A stretch of 64,000 bases of DNA from assembly GCA_900088475.1 (NCBI GenBank), contig FLMG01003335.1, positions 1-64,000 of the forward strand, read 5' to 3'. Position numbers and translations under genes: made by a program. The DNA comes from Hyphochytrium catenoides (taxonomy: Eukaryota > Sar > Hyphochytriomycetes > Hyphochytriales > Hyphochytriaceae). The notes beneath the pieces are model-generated. The model saw only the letters and a program-made list of their open reading frames with translations, was not told the origin of the DNA and made no database searches. The stretch's first letter is position 1; each line of letters starts with the position of its first letter. Below, in pieces: positions 56,892-64,000 of the stretch.

Positions 56892-59800
56892 TTAGAAGTA
56901 GCAATACCTGTTGGGATCCTCTGGTATGAGATCGTTCTTAATACCCCGATCTTCACATCTGGCTCTCAGCCGTTTGACATGCTTCTCCTTAACCTCGAGG
57001 CCCTGATCCTTCATCATCTGGTTTGGCAAAATTAGAAGTAGCACTGGGCGCCCTGCATGAACTGGCAATCCCACCTGCAGAAGCTTGAAGGAGTCATCGA
57101 AGCGCCCAGCTTTGGCACAGGCATCCACCATCAGTCCGAACATATCAGCATCAGGTTCAATGGGTCCATTCTGTATAGCAGAAATTGGAAATGAGAGCCA
57201 CGAGAGAACATGAGGCCGCAAGAAGGACTCCATACGCTCAGAACTGAAAACGATAAGGAAAGAGGTGGTGCAGGCTTCGGACATCACTACTATAGCCAAA
57301 GAGAGAAGTTGTAGTTTCAAGGCAGTAAGCTGCACTCCAAGGGCGCAATAGGCATGTAGAGCCTCCGGTTCACAGGGGCATCTTCTTACCTTCGCAAGCG
57401 ACAGGAGAAGGTCTTTCGCAATTCCACCCTTACCCGCTCTGATGTACATCTTCATGAGTGACCGGAACGTATGGATCGTAGGCTCAATGTCGTGCTCATC
57501 GAACCTAGGAGCAACATAAGCGATTAGTGTGTATGTTACAATAAGGTCATTTGAGAAGGGTCCTCGCTCCTCATGGTCCACGACCCACGCGGCTTCCTTG
57601 GCAAGTAAGACAGTCCTTTGCGCAGGGCTTGATCTGCGGAACTATCCCACAAGACTATGGAGGTCATCCTCATATTTACAAGTGCATCTAGCTACAGTGT
57701 CATCTTGTTTCCAAATTGCTAGAACCCTCCTTCAGAAGTGTCTGCCCGATATCCCTAGCCCTTGAGAACATAAGAACATAACTCTCACAGCTGTTTCTTA
57801 CAGTGAAAGAACAGCTTTGGCTTTGTCAATCTCCACCGCTTCGGCGAAAACGTTCAGAAAACTGTTCAAAGAGGCCGACGAAACAGGGACATCACTCTCT
57901 TGAAGGTCTGCGAAAATGGCCTCTGCCTCACCCAAGAGCCGCTCCTTCAACTCCTCCTTTGTCTCTTCGACATGCGGCGAGAAAACCAGCGCTACGGAAG
58001 ACGAAGTTAATGTCGATCTTAGATTGATGGCAGTGTGCTATAGCAGGCGAAGAAGGCAATAAGAGAGGGGCCCTGCTTTGAGAGATAACGCAATAGTAGT
58101 GGTCATGGCACAGACAAGGGCATGAACAGAAAGGGGAAAACATACAAATGGATGACACCAAAGCCACTGACAAACGGGAATCCGACGTACACAAAAGAAA
58201 AAGGTCAACGCGGAGGTAGACGAAGGAGACATGACAGTTGAGTTTAGCGACTGACGGTATTGCTTTACCGTCAGAAATGCGCTTCGCTTCCGCTGTAGCT
58301 CGGTGGACAAGCTCCTCCGCTTTGTGCAGACCCCTTCGACCGTAAACATCCAAGACGACATCAAGTGCTTCTCGCTCCAAAAGCTCCTTTGTCCTGACCT
58401 CTTTTGATCTCTCCTCGTGTTCTTTTTCATCTGGATCTCGCTCTGCTAACCCCTCAAGTTCCTCCTCAAGTCGTTCCAACTCTTCGTCATCGTCGTCGTG
58501 AAAGAGCCCCTTGCTAGACCTCCTGGACTGGAACTCTGTGGAGCGTAAGGGAGCGTTCTTCGTCCGCTCGTACCTTTCGAGTGTATCGCGTGGATCTGCA
58601 CCCCTCGACCGGTACCATATTACAAGGAGATGGTCAAGATCAGTCTGAGAGGTCTTTTGACTGGAGAAAGATGGCAAAGACTAAAATGACACAACCTTTG
58701 CTTTGGCATAATGTCGAAAGCAACAGCTATTGCGAAACTGGAGGGAAGACAGAAGGAGAACGCGAGGGTTACAAACCAACGTGTCATTGGCAGACACTAA
58801 GACTGTAACGGTGCAGGTACACTAAGACTGTAACGGTGCAGGTGACACTAGGTAACTAGAAGGCTAAGTAACATACCGTTGAGAACTACGGGCAAATACT
58901 CTGTCTCCTTGATCAGGCTGACACCCGCATCCTTCTTCTTACCCAGCCACTTGTGAGCGGAGAGAGCCTTTGCATAAGTGTTTAAGAGAGAAGAGAATGT
59001 GTGCTCTTCTGGTTCGTGGCCTTCATCCCTCATTTTCATGAAGGTCTTCACTGCACTCTCCACATCTCCGGTCTGCACGCAGCTCTGAAGCAGGATATTA
59101 TAGCTTACAGTGTCGGGCTCATAGCCTGCCACCTTCATCCGCTGGTGCCTGGTAGTTACAAGGCATAGGAAAGTATCAGTGGAATGGAGACAAGGACCAT
59201 AGATCATCGACGTGAGGAGAGAACCAATCAGGGCAATACGAACCACACGGTAGTCAGCTTCTGATAACCCGTAGAACGTGCACACGCCGTCATCATTGTG
59301 AGGAAAGTTTTCCTATCTGGTTCTATGCCCTTCTGTTGCATCTCTTCCATAAGATTGTTGGCTCGCTCAACCTGCTCGCAACGCATTATAAGGTACCGTG
59401 AGCAGTGAATTATCCGCAACGCCCTTGTACCTCTCCTCCCCACACCATGCCATATGTTAAGTCTCTTCTGCATATGTTATGACCATTGAGACGGCTCGTC
59501 AATGCACACTACCCCACCCGCTAGGAAGGGAGACCAGCAAAATATCGTCAGCCGGCCCTTCCTGCCATTTCTACTAACCCTCCCCTAGCACTGTCACCGC
59601 GAGGCAGCTTTACTGGGCTTGGCTCTGAACTACTTGCACGAAATTGATACCCTTCCTCTTTCGTCGTCAAAGCAATGCCTTTCCCAGTTCGCACCATATT
59701 GGTCTTGGCGCAAGCCTTCATCATCGTAGTATAAAGCTGCAGATCTGGTTCTGCATACTCTTTCCTCATCTGTTCATAAAGCTTCCAAGCCATGTCTATC

Positions 59801-61399
59801 TTTCCTCGCCTGTATGGATAGGATACCGTCAGGGAATGCGTTCTCAACAAACAGATACATACAAACAATTGGGCCTCATAGGGATGAGCCTGCTAGACAA
59901 TTCCGGTCACTGTTTGGAGAAAACTGAAACCCAGATGCGTATAAGTAAACGAGACAGGCTAGCAACTAGGACCAAGGCTTCCAGTGACATTACTAGAGAA
60001 AGACATGGAGAGACATGAGCGAAGCCGGCCCTCAGGCTATCGGCCAATCGCTCTAGAGCAGGACCTGAAGTCAAGAACGGGAAGCGGGCCACACTAGGAG
60101 AGGAGGGTAGTGGAGAGACAGATAGAAGACAGAGTTTTAGCACTTACTCTATACATCCATCAATGAGGGGATTGAACACTCTAACACCGGGTCTTGCTCC
60201 TTGCTCCCTACAGTTCAAGTATCATAGAGCGGAAAATAAGACAGCTAGCTGAGGAGTATAACAGTCCATAGGAGTCCTACATTAGAGCGTTGATCAGCTG
60301 GAAGGCTTTATCAAGTCGATTAGCGCGAACGTAGCAATGCATCATTAGGCTATTCATCACGTCCCCAGCCTCCACACCCTGGCCTTCAGCCCGTGCGACG
60401 ACCTCAAGCGACTTGTCGATGTTTCTGTCCAAGGGAGGTTACCACGACGATAAGGCTTAGGTACGTAAGCATAGTGGGCAGTAATGTGGACCTGTCGCTT
60501 ACCCTTTCCATGCATAGTAGCGCAGGATCCTTGCATACACTTCCTCTCCAGGCTCCATATATTTGCTTGTTTCAATGGACCGAACTGTTTTCCAAGCATC
60601 TGTTTCCTATAAGAGGGTAGTGGACATGACACGCTCAGCTATAACATAGTGCCTACTAGGTGCCTTCCTGCAGGCTCATGCGCTGGAAAAAAGCTATGCA
60701 GTTCGAAGATCGCCCTACCATATCAAGCTCCAACTGCATTCGTAACAGTTGCAGCAACGACTCCAGATTCCGTCGCCTAATTCCTTTCTTTAACTCTTCC
60801 TCCATCTGAAGCACGTCTGCCTTTGTAAACTGCATCCCAGGAAAAGGGCGGTTAGGGGAACGGTCGAAGGCTGTAGTCGACGGAGAGCACTATCGAAGAT
60901 CTAATCGACCAAAGTGTACCTGAAAAGCTTCCGGTCGAGTTTGGAGGTCTCCCAAAATGTCTTCAGCAGAACTTTCCATAAGGTAACTAAAGACCCTATC
61001 TATCTTGCCCTCGAGACGAGACTCTTCAGGACCAGCACTCTCTTTGGTTTCCTCGACGACGGCCAGCTCCGACGTCATCCATGAGGGCTTCAGAGCGACT
61101 TTGGGAGGTTGAGCTTTGAGCTGACAGACCAACACATTAGTAAACAGCAACCCGTAGTATTAAGCCGGTAATAAACTGACCTTTTCACGTCTTCTTCTGA
61201 GCTGCTTTTTGCTCGGACCTGTCACCTTGGCTAGCAAGGCACTTACTCCACCTCTGCGCTTCAGCATCGGCTCAGTAACGTGAACAAACGAACGCCGATG
61301 CAAGTCGACTGATCTCCAGGCGGAACCTGGGCATAACGAGCTTGGACCGGCAAGGAGCAGTTGCCTACTCAAGACTGCTAAGGACGTCGCACGCTTCAT
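56892..61399 (-). CDS. Mitochondrial pentatricopeptide-repeat (PPR) protein
   Basis: A multi-exon minus-strand gene starting MKRATSLAVLSRQLLLAGPS, an Arg/Ser/Leu-rich mitochondrial presequence. About eight to ten PPR units are visible from the middle onward: GEEVYARILRYYAWKG, DVMNSLMMHCYVRANRLDKA, DMAWKLYEQMRKEYAEPDLQ with YTTMMKACAKTNM, NNLMEEMQQKGIEPDRKTFL, GYEPDTVSYNILLQSCVQTG, HEPEEHTFSSLLNTYAKAL, EPTIHTFRSLMKMYIRAGKG and DADMFGLMVDACAKAGRFDD. An acidic block (DDDDEELERLEEELEGLAER, near 58440-58500) interrupts the array. PPR proteins bind single RNA strands in organelles, for processing, stability or translation; the target is unknown. The C-terminus ends NRYCYF with no editing (DYW) or SMR domain. 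Exon junctions between units were only partly fixed. Confidence 0.85.
58794..58843. repeat. Perfect 25-bp tandem duplication in a PPR-gene intron
   Basis: The unit starting ACACTAAGACTGTAACGG occurs twice back to back without a mismatch. It lies in non-coding sequence of the PPR gene, so it is a recent duplication. Confidence 0.9.
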
Positions 61400-62271
61400 C
61401 TTCTTCTGTGTTTGCCGCTCCGCTCCTGATACGTCCTCTGAATAAGTTACTGTGGCAGCGGACCCACTGCGCCTCCGCGTGCTTGACCGAGGTGCCCTAA
61501 AGGTCTGTGGCTTCTCCTCCTTTTGTTTCCTGAGCTATCGCTAAAGCTCTACCGGGACGAGCGAGGTGCCATTGTTCCGAAGCTCAAGCTTCATTCTGTC
61601 TCTTCATCACGGATGCACGGCGTTACATCTCATCCAACCCTTTCTCTGCTCTGTCTAAAGCAGAGGAAGTCCCTACTTCTGACTTCTGACCTCCAGTTGT
61701 CCCTTCTGATGATGATTCTTAAGAGAAAACAGATTAATCTATTTCTAGTAACTAAATACCATGTCTGATTACTGATGGCCAATGTGGAGCGTTTCTAGAA
61801 TGCATGGAACTGTGGGAAATGTACCTTCTGAGCTCAGGAATACCTAACTCTAGCCCATTGGCCCGTGGGTTATAGCAATTTCTGAGCCATCAACGAACAT
61901 CAGAAGAAGGGAGCAGAAAGACGAGGCGAAAGGGTGATCAGAAGGTCCCTCTAATCTCTCAGAATGCCCTCAGCAGGCGATCTTCAGATCCTCCTTATCA
62001 AGCTGAGCACACTGCTGGCACCTCGGCAGGCGGTGCACCTTCGTCTTGGCACAAAGCACAGGCACACTCGGCCTCATGCCCGATGTTCTCCCTCCGACAC
62101 GCCTCTCAAACCAAAAGAGCTCTGGTTGAAAGAAGAGAGAACGAGCACCGCCACTTAGTGGGAGACCTGCACTTCCCTTTCTCCACGCCGCTTTTATCAG
62201 TAGATCCCAACCTCATCTACGGAGATTGATAGTGACGTTAAGGAGCTACTGGTCCCATAGGACATCGAACC
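61400..62271. promoter_or_regulatory. Divergent promoter region of PPR and ClpB genes
   Basis: About 870 bases separate the two divergent start codons. No supported exon was seen; the ORF at 61523-61768 has no family match. Both products are probably mitochondrial, so co-regulation from this interval is possible but not shown. Confidence 0.4.
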
Positions 62272-64000
62272 ATGCTATCTGCAGTAAAGAACCCTGTGAA
62301 GAGGGCCCTGCCATCAGTAGCAGCACTGTGGAAGCCCAATCGCGTCTCACTGTTGGCGATTCCAAGACGTTTAGCTCCACCTCTTGTACGCCCGGTGACC
62401 TCAAAGCTTGCCCTGCACGGAAGTACTGTCCTCAGAGCTGCTTCTGCGTCACAAGGATGGAGAGGCTTTGCTAATCAAGCACCTCAAGGCCAGGCGTGGG
62501 TCAATCCTGAGAATGTCCCTGCAGGAGAAAGCTTGACGAAGTACGGTAGAGATCTGACTGCTGTTGCTAAGGGTAAGCAATATTAAACTGTCTTGTAACC
62601 CATCCTTTATCTGACTTCTTGTAATGCAGACGGCAAACTCGACCCTGTCATTGGTCGTGAGGAGGAGATTCGGCGAACTATTCAGGTGTTGAGTAGGAGA
62701 ACAAAGAATAATCCAGGTAACGAACAGAGGTGAGGTATTAATGCAGCGGGTAGCATCTAACTCTCTCCATTCCTCTCTGTCATATTCCAGTCTTGATTGG
62801 TGAGCCAGGCGTGGGAAAGACAGCAATGTAAGTCTTGACTTGGTGAGGACTTGCTGGCAACAAGGAAACTAATCCATGTATCTTTCTCCTCTCTATCTTG
62901 AAGCGCCGAGGGTCTGGCGCAGCGGATTGCGGCTGGAGAAGTCCCTGAAAGCATGAAGAAGATGCGGGTAGTTGCATTGGATATGGCGCAGCTAGTAGCT
63001 GGTGCGAAGTTTCGAGGCGAGTTTGAAGAGAGACTGAAGGCTGTTCTTAAGGACGTGGAGGAATCCAACGGTGAGGTCATCCTCTTCATTGACGAGCTCC
63101 ATACGCTGGTAGGGGCAGGAGCGGCCGAGGGGTCTGTGGATGCCTCCAACATGCTCAAGCCAGCTTTGGCAAGAGGCACACTGCGTTGTATGGGAGCCAC
63201 TACCTTAGACGAGTATAGAAAGTACATAGAGAAGGACGCAGCGCTTGCGCGACGATTCCAGCCTGTCCTTGTAAGCGAGCCAGGTGTTGATGACACCGTG
63301 ACCATCTTGCGAGGGCTCAAGGAGAAATATGAAGTGCATCACGGTGTGCGGATCACAGATGGAGCTTTGGTAACGGCAGCCACCCTTGCCAATCGGTATC
63401 TGACAGAGAGAAAGATGCCCGATAAGGCCATAGATCTCATTGACGAAGCTGCATCCCGCTTGAGACTGCAGCAAGAGAGCAAGCCCGAGCCTATTGACAA
63501 ACTGGAAAGAGAGATCATAATGCGCAAGATAGAGATAGAAGCGCTCAGAAAGGAAACTGACCAGGCTTCGAAGAAGAGGATGGAACACCTCGATGAGCAG
63601 GTGAGATTGCTCCAGAAAGAAGTAGATGCCCTTACGGAGACTTGGAAGAAAGAGAAAGAGTACCTGCAAGAGATGAAGCAAGCTAAGGAAAAGTTAGAGG
63701 AAGCGAGAAGAGAACTTGTCTTGGCTCAACAGAGAGGGGACTACGCTCGCGCAGGAGAAATCCTCCACGGGGAGATCCCACGGCTGGAGCGCTTAGCAGA
63801 GGCCGCCGCTAGTCAAGAGGACGGACCGACGAATAAACCGCTCTTAAATGACGCGGTGACGTCCGACCACATCGCAGAGGTCGTTGCCAGAGCAAGCGGC
63901 ATTCCCGTATCTAACCTGATGGAAGGAGAAAAACAAAAACTCTTGAACATGGAAAAGCAACTTTCTGAGAGAGTTATCGGCCAACCCGAGGCAGTCACGG
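62272..64000 (+). CDS. Mitochondrial ClpB/Hsp78-type disaggregase (3' truncated by window)
   Basis: Exons 62272-62572, 62630-62716, 62791-62827 and 62904 onward, the last running off the window. The first exon is a basic, Ala/Ser-rich presequence of about 70 residues ([20 protein letters not shown]) leading to [20 protein letters not shown]. The Clp N-domain is missing, as in mitochondrial Hsp78-type ClpB. The first AAA module has Walker [11 protein letters not shown], Walker [34 protein letters not shown], the sensor/arginine region ALARRFQPV, and [17 protein letters not shown]. The coiled-coil middle domain follows (63480-63800, [16 protein letters not shown]), then [20 protein letters not shown] and the start of the second AAA domain ([10 protein letters not shown]). 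With Hsp70 it pulls apart protein aggregates in the matrix. A plastid location cannot be excluded. Confidence 0.93.

Overview
This is nuclear DNA from an intron-rich eukaryote. Nearly every recognisable gene is split by short GT-AG introns (about 50-350 bases), with exons joined in consistent phase; bacterial operon signals are absent. GC content is moderate. The gene set (katanin, a MORN-repeat protein, an SGT co-chaperone, SAGA subunit SPT3, a plant-type IQM protein, a PLAC8 cysteine-rich membrane protein, nuclear-encoded mitochondrial proteins) suggests a free-living protist or unicellular alga with a microtubule or flagellar system. The lineage (stramenopile, cryptophyte or another group) cannot be decided from the sequence alone.

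Layout. 1-6.1 kb: a decayed CACTA/EnSpm-type DNA transposon with Tnp2 and DUF4218 regions. 7.5-9.2 kb (+): a CASTOR/GATSL-like ACT-domain protein. 10.3-13.7 kb (+): SGT co-chaperone, 12 exons. 13.9-16.8 kb (-): SPT3. 17.7-18.8 kb (-): ribosomal protein eL18. 19.7-22.8 kb (+): katanin p60 ATPase, 18 exons. 22.8-25.3 kb: no recognisable gene. 25.3-27.2 kb (+): tetraspanin-like membrane protein. 27.6-30.1 kb (-): IQM-like calmodulin-binding protein. 30.8-34.6 kb (-): a protein of repeated C-T-F-x-P units. 35.8-38.5 kb (+): MORN-repeat protein. 39.1-40.7 kb (-): an orphan type I membrane protein. 40.9-44.9 kb: small unrecognised coding fragments around a PLAC8 gene. 45.1-50.5 kb (-): methionyl-tRNA synthetase with a GST-like N-terminus and a long basic tail. 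50.5-53.2 kb: nothing recognised. 53.2-64 kb: four genes for probable mitochondrial proteins in a row: an inorganic pyrophosphatase homologue, COX11, a PPR protein and ClpB (cut by the window end).

Most entries are conserved housekeeping genes. The points that merit a second look are the repeat protein, the divergent pyrophosphatase active site, the CASTOR-like protein, the tail of methionyl-tRNA synthetase, the exon duplication in SGT, an exon that consists only of a start codon in eL18, and the run of mitochondrial genes. Exon boundaries were assigned by eye. For the CASTOR-like protein, SGT, eL18, katanin, the tetraspanin-like protein, the MORN protein, pyrophosphatase and COX11, the exon lengths sum to a whole number of codons. 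I saw no convincing previously undescribed multi-gene system.
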